Positions 34,500-42,151 of a DNA stretch of 64,000 bases are shown here, one piece after another. Origin of the DNA: an uncultured Odoribacter sp. (GTDB lineage Bacteria > Bacteroidota > Bacteroidia > Bacteroidales > Marinifilaceae). The notes below the pieces were generated by a model, which saw only the letters and a program-made list of their open reading frames with translations, had not been told where the DNA came from and made no database searches. The stretch covers positions 62,001-126,000 of the forward strand of contig CAJTSF010000005.1 of NCBI GenBank assembly GCA_910578985.1, in the 5' to 3' direction. A program made the position numbers and the translations under genes. Position 1 is the first letter of the stretch; each line of letters begins with the position of its first letter.

Positions 34500-36352
34500 T
34501 TAAACCAATTATTCACATCCTCATATTTCAACAGGTGCACGATGACCTTCCCATCCGCCGTATGGCGATGGTTGCGGCAGGCGAACAACCGCTCCGCCAT
34601 CTCCGCCATCTCCCCGCAAGCCAATGCCGTGCCGTAAGCGACCGCCGCCGCTTTCGCCAGCGCCAGCGCCACCCGTTCACGCGCCTTGTCGCGTATGCTC
34701 CCCTCCGTATTCTTATAATGTTCGACCAACTCCACCAGCACCTCCTTCGCCCGGTTGTTGGGCAAATCGGGAGGTGTCGCCTGAATGGCATAACACTGCT
34801 TGCCGAACACATTCAACTCAAACCCCAGCATCTCCAGGTCCGGCAACAACTCCTGCAACAGCAGGAAATCCGATGCCGACAACTCCAACACCTCCGGAAA
34901 CAGGCTCTTCTGCCCCGCCACCCGGCTTGCCGACAGCGACTCCGCATACTTGTCGAACAACACCCGCTCATGCGCCCTCTTCTGGTCGATGAGCATCAGC
35001 CCGCTCTGCACCGGGGTGACGATATAACGCCCCTTCATCTGGAAATAACACGACGACACCGGTCCTCCCGGCACCTGCGGCTCCTCCATCCCCGGAAACA
35101 GCGACTGCACCGCTTCCGGCTCCTCCTTCACCCCGTCGAACAAGGCATCCCAACGCGCCGGCGCCTTTTCCTGCCGGTACTCCCCGCACGACACCCGCGT
35201 ATGTTCGAAATCCGAATCCTCCGGCGTCATCCGGGCGGGGTAGTGGAACGGATTATACCCCGGGTCATAAGTGATGCGGGGCACAAACGGCGCCTGCGAC
35301 TCCGCCCGCGGCTCCATATAATCCGGCTTCCCCTCCGTGTCGAAATCCAACGGGGGGGTCAGATTCAACTTCCCCAACGCCTCCCGGATGCACGCCAAGA
35401 GGATTTGAAAAAAGTCCGATTCGTTCTGAAACTTAATCTCCGTTTTCGTCGGGTGGATATTCACGTCCACCATCGAAGGCTCCACCGTCAGGTAGAGAAA
35501 ATAAGAAGGTATGCTGTCCGCTCCGATAAGCCCTTCGTAGGCTTCCAGCACCGCCTTGTGGAAGAACGGGTGCTTCATGAAGCGGTTGTTCACGAAAAAA
35601 TACTGCTCCCCGTAGGTCTTGCGCGCATACTCCGGCGAAGAGACGAACCCCTTGATACCCACCAGACTGGTGTCGCATTCCACCGAAATCAACCGCCCGT
35701 CCGACGCCTTGCCGAAAATATGGACGATGCGCTGCCGCAACCCCGTTGCCGGCAGATCGTACAACTCCGTCCCGTTGTTCTCCAGCGAAAAGGCAATCTC
35801 CGGATGGGTCAACGCCACCCGCAGGAACTCGTTCGTCACATTCCGCAACTCCGTGGCGTCCGACTTCAGAAACTTCCGCCGCGCGGGTATATTGTAAAAC
35901 AGATTCTTCACCGTGATATTCGTCCCCTTCGGCGTGCACGCCTTCTCCTGGCTCTTCAGCTCGGACGCCGCCATGCAGAGCACCGTTCCCAACTCCTCCC
36001 CCTCCCGCCGCGTGCGCAACTCCACCTCCGACACGGAAGCAATCGAAGGCAACGCCTCCCCCCGGAATCCCAACGTATGGATATGGAACAAATCCTGCGC
36101 CGAAGCAATCTTCGATGTGGCATGCCGCTCGAACGCCATCCGCGCATCCGCCGGCGACATCCCCTTCCCGTCGTCAATCACCTGAATCGAAGCCTTCCCC
36201 ACATTCTTCAACACCACCCGGATGTGCCCCGCCCCCGCATCCACGGCATTCTCCACCAACTCCTTCACCACGGAAGCCGGACGCTGGACCACCTCCCCCG
36301 CCGCAATCTGATTCGCCACCGAATCGGGCAACAAACGCACTACATCCGCCAT
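34496..36352 (-). CDS. mutL: DNA mismatch repair protein MutL
   Basis: MutL links mismatch recognition by MutS to strand removal. The 618-residue protein has the GHKL ATPase motifs ELVENAVDAG, DDGKGM and GFRGEALPSIASVS in the first 110 residues, a linker, and a C-terminal dimerisation domain. In the position of the endonuclease motif DQHA(x)2E(x)4E it reads DQKRAHERVLFD, so the histidine is replaced by Lys and the last Glu by Asp. This may weaken or change the nicking activity. ATG 36352 (MADVVRLLPDSV) was chosen to match the family start, 11 bases after the preceding stop; the frame remains open upstream but lies over the next gene. Confidence 0.95.
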   Translation of the reverse strand: MADVVRLLPDSVANQIAAGEVVQRPASVVKELVENAVDAGAGHIRVVLKNVGKASIQVIDDGKGMSPADARMAFERHATSKIASAQDLFHIHTLGFRGEALPSIASVSEVELRTRREGEELGTVLCMAASELKSQEKACTPKGTNITVKNLFYNIPARRKFLKSDATELRNVTNEFLRVALTHPEIAFSLENNGTELYDLPATGLRQRIVHIFGKASDGRLISVECDTSLVGIKGFVSSPEYARKTYGEQYFFVNNRFMKHPFFHKAVLEAYEGLIGADSIPSYFLYLTVEPSMVDVNIHPTKTEIKFQNESDFFQILLACIREALGKLNLTPPLDFDTEGKPDYMEPRAESQAPFVPRITYDPGYNPFHYPARMTPEDSDFEHTRVSCGEYRQEKAPARWDALFDGVKEEPEAVQSLFPGMEEPQVPGGPVSSCYFQMKGRYIVTPVQSGLMLIDQKRAHERVLFDKYAESLSASRVAGQKSLFPEVLELSASDFLLLQELLPDLEMLGFELNVFGKQCYAIQATPPDLPNNRAKEVLVELVEHYKNTEGSIRDKARERVALALAKAAAVAYGTALACGEMAEMAERLFACRNHRHTADGKVIVHLLKYEDVNNWFK

Positions 36353-36363
36353 CGCCCCCTCAT

Positions 36364-36687
36364 TTATAAGCCGAACAGGCGCAACAGCCCGTCCGGATTC
36401 TTCACAAACAGATAAAACGCCCCGAGGAACAACAACACCAGAATCATAAACAGCCGCACCGTGCGCGACGAACCGGCATTCATCCGCATCGCCCTGCGCC
36501 TCTCGTACTCGCTCCTGAACTGCCCCTTGATGCCGGGCACATAAATATCCCCCTCCCGTTCCTCCATCCCCAGCTCCGCCCGGGCACGCTTCACGCGCTC
36601 CTCCCGCGCCTCCTTCTCGGGATCCCAAAAACGCGGCTTCAGATTAAACCGCTTATATTCCGGTTGCTTAAACAAAAACATCGCCAT
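36364..36687 (-). CDS. Small conserved membrane protein upstream of mutL
   Basis: A 107-residue protein with a charged N-terminal two-thirds (Arg/Glu-rich, PEYKRFNLKPRFWDPEKEAR) and one membrane helix near the end (residues 80-97, LFMILVLLFLGAFYLFV). The pattern suggests a tail-anchored cytoplasmic protein. It lies between the flippase-like gene (four-base gap) and mutL (11-base gap), so it is part of the operon. I do not recognise a characterised family and assign no function. Confidence 0.75.
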   Translation of the reverse strand: MAMFLFKQPEYKRFNLKPRFWDPEKEAREERVKRARAELGMEEREGDIYVPGIKGQFRSEYERRRAMRMNAGSSRTVRLFMILVLLFLGAFYLFVKNPDGLLRLFGL

Positions 36688-36691
36688 ACCG

Positions 36692-37768
36692 TCACTCTTT
36701 TATATCCGTATCCTTCCCCGCCCCGAAACTCCGCGCCACCCATCTCGGCACAATGAACACCCCCGCCAGCAGGTAAGGATAATAAGTCACCAACCGCCAG
36801 AGCATCGCCATCATCACCGCCAACCCCGCACCCGGCAAAAACTCCCCGAGATACTCCTTGAACACAAACTCCGCAAACCCGCTGCCTCCCGGCGTCGGGC
36901 TCACCAGCATCATAATCCACATCACCAGCTGCCGCGCGAACACCAGGAAATGCGTCCCCCAGTCATACCGCCCCGCCCAAAACGCCACCAGCAACGCATT
37001 CACCACCCAATACCGCGCCGTCCACGAAAAAAAGGTCGCCCCGAACGTCTTCAGCCAGAAACCGAGAGGCTTCCGCCGCAGCTCATAAGAATTGCGCACG
37101 ATGTCCGACCCCGCCTCATTCGCGCTATGCCGCCACTTCCGCAGCAGCCGCCAACGGAAGCACTTCATCAGCAAATATTTCAATCCCCGGGGATTCCGGA
37201 ACAGCCCGTAGCTCAACACCAGCAGATAAAGCAGCTTCACGGAATAGCCCGCCACCGCCACCCACACCAATCCCGCGGTCACCCCCCCGTTCACCCCCGG
37301 CATATCCCACAACCGGCTCTGGCTCACGCACAGGCAAATCAACGGGAACATCACGATGAAATACAACTCGTCCAAAAACGAAGTCGCCATCACCATCGCC
37401 GAACTGCGCCCCACCTTCACCCCCTCCTTGTTCACGAAAAGAATCGCCAGGCTCGTCCCCCCGATGGCGGAAGGCGTCACCGCCGACGTGAACTCCCACA
37501 GGAAAATCACCCGCACGGCGCCCCACCAGCTCAAATGCCCGTCCGACAGCACCCGGATGCGGATGATGTACCCCAAGTCGCGCACCCCCATGCAGAGCAG
37601 CGCCACGAAAAGCCACCACGCCGAATGCCACGTGAAAACCACACGGCTAAAAGCCGTCGGATCAAACTCTCGATAAAGCATGTAGGAAACGACTGCCAGC
37701 CCAATGCCTACCGGATAAACTATTTTCCAGGGACTGATTTTCTTTGTGAGTTGTCTTTCTTTTTCCAC
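36692..37768 (-). CDS. Lysylphosphatidylglycerol synthase/UPF0104-like flippase domain membrane protein
   Basis: This 358-residue protein has about eight membrane helices and the pattern of the LPTS/UPF0104 family (related to the flippase half of MprF): FLWEFTSAVTPSAIGGTSLAILFVNKEG, FLDELYFIVMFP, and the C-terminal SPTPGGSGFAEFVF. Members are thought to move lipids or lipid-linked glycans across the inner membrane; no synthase domain is attached here. No ATG is suitably placed, so GTG 37768 (VEKERQLTKK) is the likely start. An open frame further upstream would translate the tRNA-Ala gene and is not credible. The gene begins 18 bases after the tRNA. Confidence 0.82.
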   Translation of the reverse strand: MEKERQLTKKISPWKIVYPVGIGLAVVSYMLYREFDPTAFSRVVFTWHSAWWLFVALLCMGVRDLGYIIRIRVLSDGHLSWWGAVRVIFLWEFTSAVTPSAIGGTSLAILFVNKEGVKVGRSSAMVMATSFLDELYFIVMFPLICLCVSQSRLWDMPGVNGGVTAGLVWVAVAGYSVKLLYLLVLSYGLFRNPRGLKYLLMKCFRWRLLRKWRHSANEAGSDIVRNSYELRRKPLGFWLKTFGATFFSWTARYWVVNALLVAFWAGRYDWGTHFLVFARQLVMWIMMLVSPTPGGSGFAEFVFKEYLGEFLPGAGLAVMMAMLWRLVTYYPYLLAGVFIVPRWVARSFGAGKDTDIKE

Positions 37769-37786
37769 CTTAACAGGAACTCCTCG

Positions 37787-37860
<74 letters not shown>

Positions 37861-37875
37861 TTCAATTTTCTCCCA

Positions 37876-37906
37876 CAAAAATACGACAATTTTACAGAAC
37901 TCCAAA
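37876..37906 (-). promoter_or_regulatory. Bacteroides-type promoter of the tRNA-Ala/mutL/dnaE unit
   Basis: On the minus strand a perfect TTTG (37903-37906), a 19-base spacer and a perfect TATTTTTG (37876-37883) lie 15 bases before the mature 5' end of the tRNA. Confidence 0.75.
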
Positions 37907-37941
37907 AAGAACGGCAAAAATTATTCTCACCGCCCTATCCT

Positions 37942-38092
37942 AAGTTGCGCCATGGTTCCTCGCCCCTTCCGCCGCTGCTCGGTCGGGGCAGAGTCGGAGC
38001 TCGGTCGCTCGAGAGCGACCGAGGGGCGAACGAGGAGCGAAGAAGCAGCGAAGAAGCAGCGAAGAAGGGAGCAAGGAACCATGGCGCAACTT
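37942..38092. repeat. 151-bp GC-rich inverted repeat with nested hairpin and 11-bp tandem repeats
   Basis: Perfect 19-base arms (37942-37960 and 38074-38092), each containing GCGCCATGG or its complement, surround 113 bases. Pairing extends outward with one mismatch. The core holds a second inverted repeat of 11-base arms CTCGGTCGCTC/GAGCGACCGAG (38000-38023) and about three tandem AGCGAAGAAGC units (38036-38068). It has no gene. It lies between the 3' end of the DMT-family gene and the tRNA promoter and could be a strong terminator, an invertible segment or a dispersed palindromic repeat. Confidence 0.65.
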
Positions 38093-38100
38093 GGGCTCAA

Positions 38101-38472
38101 CTACCCCTTCATGAACACGAAATAGACCGCCATGACCAGGCAGATGCAGGCGGCGAGGTGGTTCCAGTGGAGCTCCTGACCCTTGAAAATCAGGGTGGAG
38201 AAAAGGATGAAGACCACGAGGGTGATGACCTCCTGGATGATTTTCAACTGCATGAGGGTAAAGGGACCGCCGTTCTCCTGGAAACCGATGCGGTTAGCGG
38301 GCACCTGGGCGCAATATTCGAAGAAAGCGATGCACCAGGAGAAAAGGATGACGCCGATGAGGGGCCAGTGGGTGGTCACTTTCATCTCCTGGAGCTTGAG
38401 ATGCCCGTACCAGGCAAACGTCATGAACACATTGGAGAGAAGCAGAAGTGCAAGGGTTTGAAAAACTTTCAT
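38101..38472 (-). CDS. DMT family small membrane protein (DUF486)
   Basis: The 123-residue protein is almost wholly membrane-embedded with four helices and matches the DUF486 group of small drug/metabolite-transporter-like proteins: NVFMTFAWYGHLK, WCIAFFEYCAQVPANRIG and KIIQEVITLVVFILFS are its conserved blocks. The substrate is unknown. It is transcribed away from the AAA/DUF4435 pair, and the two divergent promoters share a perfect palindrome. Its 3' end faces the GC-rich inverted repeat. Confidence 0.87.
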   Translation of the reverse strand: MKVFQTLALLLLSNVFMTFAWYGHLKLQEMKVTTHWPLIGVILFSWCIAFFEYCAQVPANRIGFQENGGPFTLMQLKIIQEVITLVVFILFSTLIFKGQELHWNHLAACICLVMAVYFVFMKG

Positions 38473-38500
38473 AACAAGCGGTTTACCAATAATTTTTCGG

Positions 38501-38532
38501 CAAAATTACCATAAACGGATAAAATTGACAAT
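38501..38532 (-). promoter_or_regulatory. Promoter of the DMT gene
   Basis: On the minus strand ATTG (38529-38532), a 20-base spacer and TAATTTTG (38501-38508) match the Bacteroides consensus. The -33 box lies inside the palindrome at 38517-38539. Confidence 0.6.
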
Positions 38533-38539
38533 TTTATCC
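38517..38539. promoter_or_regulatory. 23-bp perfect palindrome between divergent promoters (candidate operator)
   Basis: GGATAAAATTG and CAATTTTATCC flank a single central A. It overlaps the -33 region of the DMT gene and ends one base before the -7 box TACCTTTG of the AAA/DUF4435 genes, so a dimeric repressor bound here could block both. Confidence 0.55.
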
Positions 38540-38540
38540 A

Positions 38541-38548
38541 TACCTTTG
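38541..38548 (+). promoter_or_regulatory. -7 box of the AAA/DUF4435 pair
   Basis: TACCTTTG is a perfect TAnnTTTG match 28 bases before the AAA gene start. No TTTG occurs at the normal -33 distance, which is occupied by the palindrome, so activation or repression through that site is plausible. Confidence 0.55.
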
Positions 38549-38576
38549 TTGTAGACAGAAAAAACAGATTACGACC

Positions 38577-39416
38577 ATGGAAAACAGGATGCACAGTGTA
38601 GAGATTCGCGGGTTATGGAAAAAATATGACTTTTGCTGGTGCGGGTTGAACCCGGACGTCAATATCCTCATCGGTATCAACGGAAGCGGAAAAACCACGC
38701 TGTTCAACATCATCGACGCCCTACTGACGGCGGACGTCAAACGGCTGAAAGGATACGGCGTGGAGGCGGACGTGACGATAGACGCCCACACCGTGAAATA
38801 CAGGCAGAACACCGCCATCGCGGACCTGAAGCAACAACTGGAAGGAATCCGCTACCAGAAAATCAGCACCTTCGACATCCCCTTCCGCGACAAACCGAAA
38901 GCGGGACGGGAGTACAGCCAGCTATATAACGAATTGCACACCATCGTGTACGACATCGGGAACATCAATCCCTCTTTCTCCGATTACCGCCTCAAAGCCA
39001 CAAATTTTCCGGACGAAGCGGAGCACATCAACCAACGCATCCAGATGCTCTTCGAGACCATCGACCGGCTGTTCGGGAAAACAGAAAAGACAATAAAAAT
39101 AAACCCAAACACCAATCATCTCGTATTTATGGATGACGATGAGGAGATACCGCTGTACAAACTGTCGTCCGGAGAGAAGCAGTTGCTGTTGATTCTGATG
39201 CGCGTGTTCCTGATGGAGGAGAAACCTTACATCCTGCTGATGGACGAGCCGGAAATCTCGCTGCACATCGAATGGCAGTATAAGTTGTTTGAAGAGATAC
39301 GGCGGTTGAATCCGAACTGCCAGATTATCACCTCCACGCACTCGCCGAGCCTTTTCGGGGAGGGATGGGGCGACAAGCTGGTCTTCGTCGAAGATTTGAT
39401 TACGACTAAACAATGA
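38577..39416 (+). CDS. Compact AAA/ABC-type ATPase, PARIS AriA-like
   Basis: The 279-residue protein is a minimal ABC/SMC-like ATPase: Walker A GINGSGKT (residues 33-40), signature YKLSSGEKQLL (194-204), Walker B YILLMDEPEISLH (218-230) and an H-loop STHSPSLF (His255). No membrane segment and no DNA-binding insert is obvious; the region between the motifs is about 150 residues. It is followed after six bases by a DUF4435 gene. ATPases of this type paired with DUF4435 form the PARIS anti-phage system (AriA/AriB), in which the ATPase holds the nuclease until a phage anti-restriction protein is sensed. This ATPase looks shorter than typical AriA. OLD-like or another ATPase role is possible. Confidence 0.8.
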   Translation: MENRMHSVEIRGLWKKYDFCWCGLNPDVNILIGINGSGKTTLFNIIDALLTADVKRLKGYGVEADVTIDAHTVKYRQNTAIADLKQQLEGIRYQKISTFDIPFRDKPKAGREYSQLYNELHTIVYDIGNINPSFSDYRLKATNFPDEAEHINQRIQMLFETIDRLFGKTEKTIKINPNTNHLVFMDDDEEIPLYKLSSGEKQLLLILMRVFLMEEKPYILLMDEPEISLHIEWQYKLFEEIRRLNPNCQIITSTHSPSLFGEGWGDKLVFVEDLITTKQ

Positions 39417-39422
39417 GACGGT

Positions 39423-40409
39423 ATGTTCGGAAAAAACATGAAAAGCAACGGGAAGCGGGAGGCGGAACGGCGGGCGCAGCATTATGAAGCAACGGCAAAA
39501 CGGTTTGCTTTGGATGCGAAGATGTTCCGCTGCCGCGCGGCGATACATGTGGAAAACAAGGATGACATCGAATTCTGGAGCATGGTGCTGAAGCACTTCA
39601 AACCGGAAGAAAAGTTCCATTTCATCGCAGGCTCACGCAACGAATACGGGCGGGAGACCTACGGGGTCACGCAGTGTCTGAAGTATTACAACTACTTGAG
39701 CCCGGCGTTTTTCATCTGCATCGACAGCGACTACCGGTATCTGTTGCAAAACCAGAAGATGAACGCCCGCAACTTTGTCCTGCAGACCTACACCTATTCT
39801 TTCGAAAACCACCACTGTTTCATCGACGGGCTGGACAACGTGTGCAGCCGGGCAACCCACATGGAAAACACGGTGTTCGATTTCCGTCGCTTCCTGACGC
39901 GGTTTTCCCGCATCCTCTACGAACTGTTCATCTGGCACCTCTACTTCCAGAACACGCAGCCCGCCTTGTTCAGCCAGGCGGATTTCGACAACTACATCGT
40001 GCTGCCCAACTCGCGTTATTGCCCATTGATCCGCGGAGGCGGCATGCCCGTGCTGGACGATTTGCAGGAACGGGTGAGCCACCGGCTGGACACCCTGAGG
40101 CGGAAATACCCGCAAATCAATCTGAACCGGACCAAAGGGAGATACAGGAAACTGGGGCTGACGCCCGAAAATGTTTACCTCTATATCCGGGGGCACAATC
40201 TGTACGACCTGGTGCTGTTGCTGTGCAAAGAGGTGTGCAAAACCCTCCTCCGCAAAGCCAAAGAGGCGAAAAAGGCCACTCCCGAAGAGGTGAAAGAGGT
40301 GTACCGCGGACGGTATAGCGTGGACTTCTACCTGCGGCAAAACCTGAAATTCGGATGCTATCCCCCCATGCTCAAACTGGAGAAGGACATCCGGTTATTG
40401 TTGGGCTGA
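39423..40409 (+). CDS. DUF4435 (TOPRIM-like) protein, PARIS AriB-like
   Basis: The 328-residue protein has a DUF4435 core: an acidic motif HVENKDDIEFW (Glu44, Asp47, Asp48), then FICIDSDYRY (Asp101, Asp103) about 55 residues on, matching the Glu...DxD metal site of TOPRIM nucleases. Later conserved blocks are TYSFENHHC and a C-terminal helical half with GHNLYDLVLLL. In PARIS, the DUF4435 protein AriB is the toxic nuclease released when the ATPase detects phage. It lies six bases after the ATPase gene in the same operon. Its last 15 bases overlap the convergent lipoprotein gene. The functional assignment is by analogy and no experiment on this clade is known to me. Confidence 0.8.
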   Translation: MFGKNMKSNGKREAERRAQHYEATAKRFALDAKMFRCRAAIHVENKDDIEFWSMVLKHFKPEEKFHFIAGSRNEYGRETYGVTQCLKYYNYLSPAFFICIDSDYRYLLQNQKMNARNFVLQTYTYSFENHHCFIDGLDNVCSRATHMENTVFDFRRFLTRFSRILYELFIWHLYFQNTQPALFSQADFDNYIVLPNSRYCPLIRGGGMPVLDDLQERVSHRLDTLRRKYPQINLNRTKGRYRKLGLTPENVYLYIRGHNLYDLVLLLCKEVCKTLLRKAKEAKKATPEEVKEVYRGRYSVDFYLRQNLKFGCYPPMLKLEKDIRLLLG

Positions 40410-40943
40410 AAGCGGGGCGGGCTTGCCGAGCATATTGACAATCTCCCCCTTTGCGGTCACTTGGCGTTTCAGTGTACTGCTTTCTTCTTCCCAAGAAAAC
40501 CAATTTCCGATATGTTCCTTGGAAACATTCAAGGTCTTCTCTTCCTGAAAACTGCTGCTATTTTTGACTGAACCGTTTTCAAGATAATCAATGACATAGA
40601 AAACCTTCGGTTCTCTCAATTCATATTCTTCCTTATCGAAAGACAGGTTTTTCTTTTTCGTGGCGTACACGGTGATTTCCGCGTAAAAAGGCACCGTATC
40701 CGACTCTATGGTCTTTTCCCATGCCTTGATGACAATTTCTTCCTGCCTCTTGCCCTGCGCGTCCGTATAGGAGACCCGGACATCCGCCAGGCTCAGATAG
40801 TCCGCCGAGGGATTGACCGACCAATGAATTCGGGCGGACTTTACGACTTCCACTTCATCTTTTACAACTTCCGTTTCATCTTTATCGCAGCCGGCAAAGC
40901 CCAATGACAAGCAAACCGCCACGCATAACAGTGTATTTTTCAT
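40395..40943 (-). CDS. Hypothetical lipoprotein
   Basis: A 182-residue protein with a lipoprotein signal ending at Cys19 (LGFAGC) followed by an acidic repeat (DKDETEVVKDEVEVVK). The mature part is predicted mostly beta-strand and shows no domain I recognise. I chose the ATG at 40943 (MKNTLLCVAVCLS) over one four codons upstream because it places the signal peptide normally. It converges with the DUF4435 gene with a 15-base overlap, and is divergent from ruvB. No function is assigned. Confidence 0.75.
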   Translation of the reverse strand: MKNTLLCVAVCLSLGFAGCDKDETEVVKDEVEVVKSARIHWSVNPSADYLSLADVRVSYTDAQGKRQEEIVIKAWEKTIESDTVPFYAEITVYATKKKNLSFDKEEYELREPKVFYVIDYLENGSVKNSSSFQEEKTLNVSKEHIGNWFSWEEESSTLKRQVTAKGEIVNMLGKPAPLSAQQ

Positions 40944-41024
40944 GGCATAAAACATTTAAGTGTCGCAAATATAATAATTATTTCAAAACATGATATGCCT
41001 GGTGCGTATTCCATAAAATCTTTT

Positions 41025-41032
41025 TACTTTTG
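41025..41032 (+). promoter_or_regulatory. -7 box of ruvB
   Basis: TACTTTTG fits TAnnTTTG exactly and lies 27 bases before ruvB. No good -33 element is seen. Confidence 0.45.
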
Positions 41033-41059
41033 TGCGCGGATGCAAATGATTGACGGACG

Positions 41060-42094
41060 ATGGATGAACAATTCGACATCAGGGACGACAGCCGGATGAA
41101 AGAGACGGACCGGGACTTCGAACGGGCACTGCGCCCGTTGGCGTTCGGGGACTTCCAGGGACAGAAAAAGATTGTGGAAAATCTGGAAATCTTCGTCCGC
41201 GCGGCGAAAATGAGGGGAGAACCGCTGGACCACGTGATTCTGCACGGTCCTCCGGGACTGGGCAAAACCACGCTCTCCACCATCATCGCCAATGAACTGG
41301 GCGTAGGCATCAAAATCACCTCGGGACCGGTGCTGGACAAGCCCGGCGACCTGGCGGGACTGCTCACCAACCTGGAAGAAAACGACGTCCTGTTCATCGA
41401 TGAAATTCACCGGTTGAGCCCCGTGGTGGAGGAATACCTCTACTCCGCCATGGAAGACTTCCGCATCGATATCATGATCGACAAAGGACCGGCGGCGCAG
41501 TCGGTGCAAATCCACATCAACCCGTTCACCCTCATCGGCGCCACCACGCGCAGCGGACTGCTGACGGCACCCCTGCGCGCCCGTTTCGGCATCAACTGCC
41601 ACCTTGAATACTACAACATCGACGTCCTCGCGGGCATCGTCAATCGTTCGGCTGCCATCCTCGGCACAAAAATCACCAGCCGGGCAGCGGAAGAGATTGC
41701 CTCCCGCAGCCGCGGCACGCCACGTATCGCCAACGCCCTGCTGCGGCGCGTCCGGGATTTCGCCATGGTCAAGGGGAACGGCACCATCGACCACGAAATC
41801 ACCCGCTATGCCCTGGAAGCCCTGAATATCGACAAATACGGGCTGGACGAAATGGACAACAAAATCCTCCTGACCATCATTGAGAAATTCAACGGGGGAC
41901 CTGTGGGACTGACCACCATCGCCACTGCCGTGGGCGAAGATGCCGGCACGCTGGAGGAGGTCTATGAACCGTTCCTCATCAAAGAGGGATTTTTGAAGCG
42001 GACTCCTCGCGGACGAGAGGTCACCGAACTGGCATACAAGCATCTGGGAAAAGAAAACCGCCAACCGGAAGGCAGGCAAATGTCACTCTTCTGA
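41060..42094 (+). CDS. ruvB: Holliday junction branch migration DNA helicase RuvB
   Basis: RuvB is the hexameric AAA+ motor that, with RuvA, drives branch migration of Holliday junctions. The 344-residue protein has the N-terminal RPLAFGDFQGQ block, Walker A GPPGLGKTT, Walker B VLFIDEIHRL, sensor GATTRSGLLTAPLRARFG and the C-terminal winged-helix domain (PRGREVTELAYKHL). All are intact. It stands alone here with no ruvA or ruvC nearby, which is common in Bacteroidota. It is 57 bases upstream of the histidine kinase gene. Confidence 0.97.
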   Translation: MDEQFDIRDDSRMKETDRDFERALRPLAFGDFQGQKKIVENLEIFVRAAKMRGEPLDHVILHGPPGLGKTTLSTIIANELGVGIKITSGPVLDKPGDLAGLLTNLEENDVLFIDEIHRLSPVVEEYLYSAMEDFRIDIMIDKGPAAQSVQIHINPFTLIGATTRSGLLTAPLRARFGINCHLEYYNIDVLAGIVNRSAAILGTKITSRAAEEIASRSRGTPRIANALLRRVRDFAMVKGNGTIDHEITRYALEALNIDKYGLDEMDNKILLTIIEKFNGGPVGLTTIATAVGEDAGTLEEVYEPFLIKEGFLKRTPRGREVTELAYKHLGKENRQPEGRQMSLF

Positions 42095-42151
42095 TAGTTA
42101 AAGTATGTAAATACTGCTGTATCTTCAACTATAAATGTTAAATTTGTGGGG

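Noticed and set aside
34535..36415. A 626-codon plus-strand frame opposite mutL
   Set aside because: Low-complexity Arg/His/Gln-rich translation with no motif; mutL on the minus strand explains the sequence fully.
36352..36628. N-terminal extension of mutL
   Set aside because: The extra sequence lies over the small membrane protein gene and is Gly-rich without similarity; MADVVRLLPDSV is the family start.
38101..38472. The DMT protein as part of the candidate defence operon
   Set aside because: It is divergently transcribed and belongs to a general small-transporter family; only the shared palindrome links it to the AAA/DUF4435 pair.
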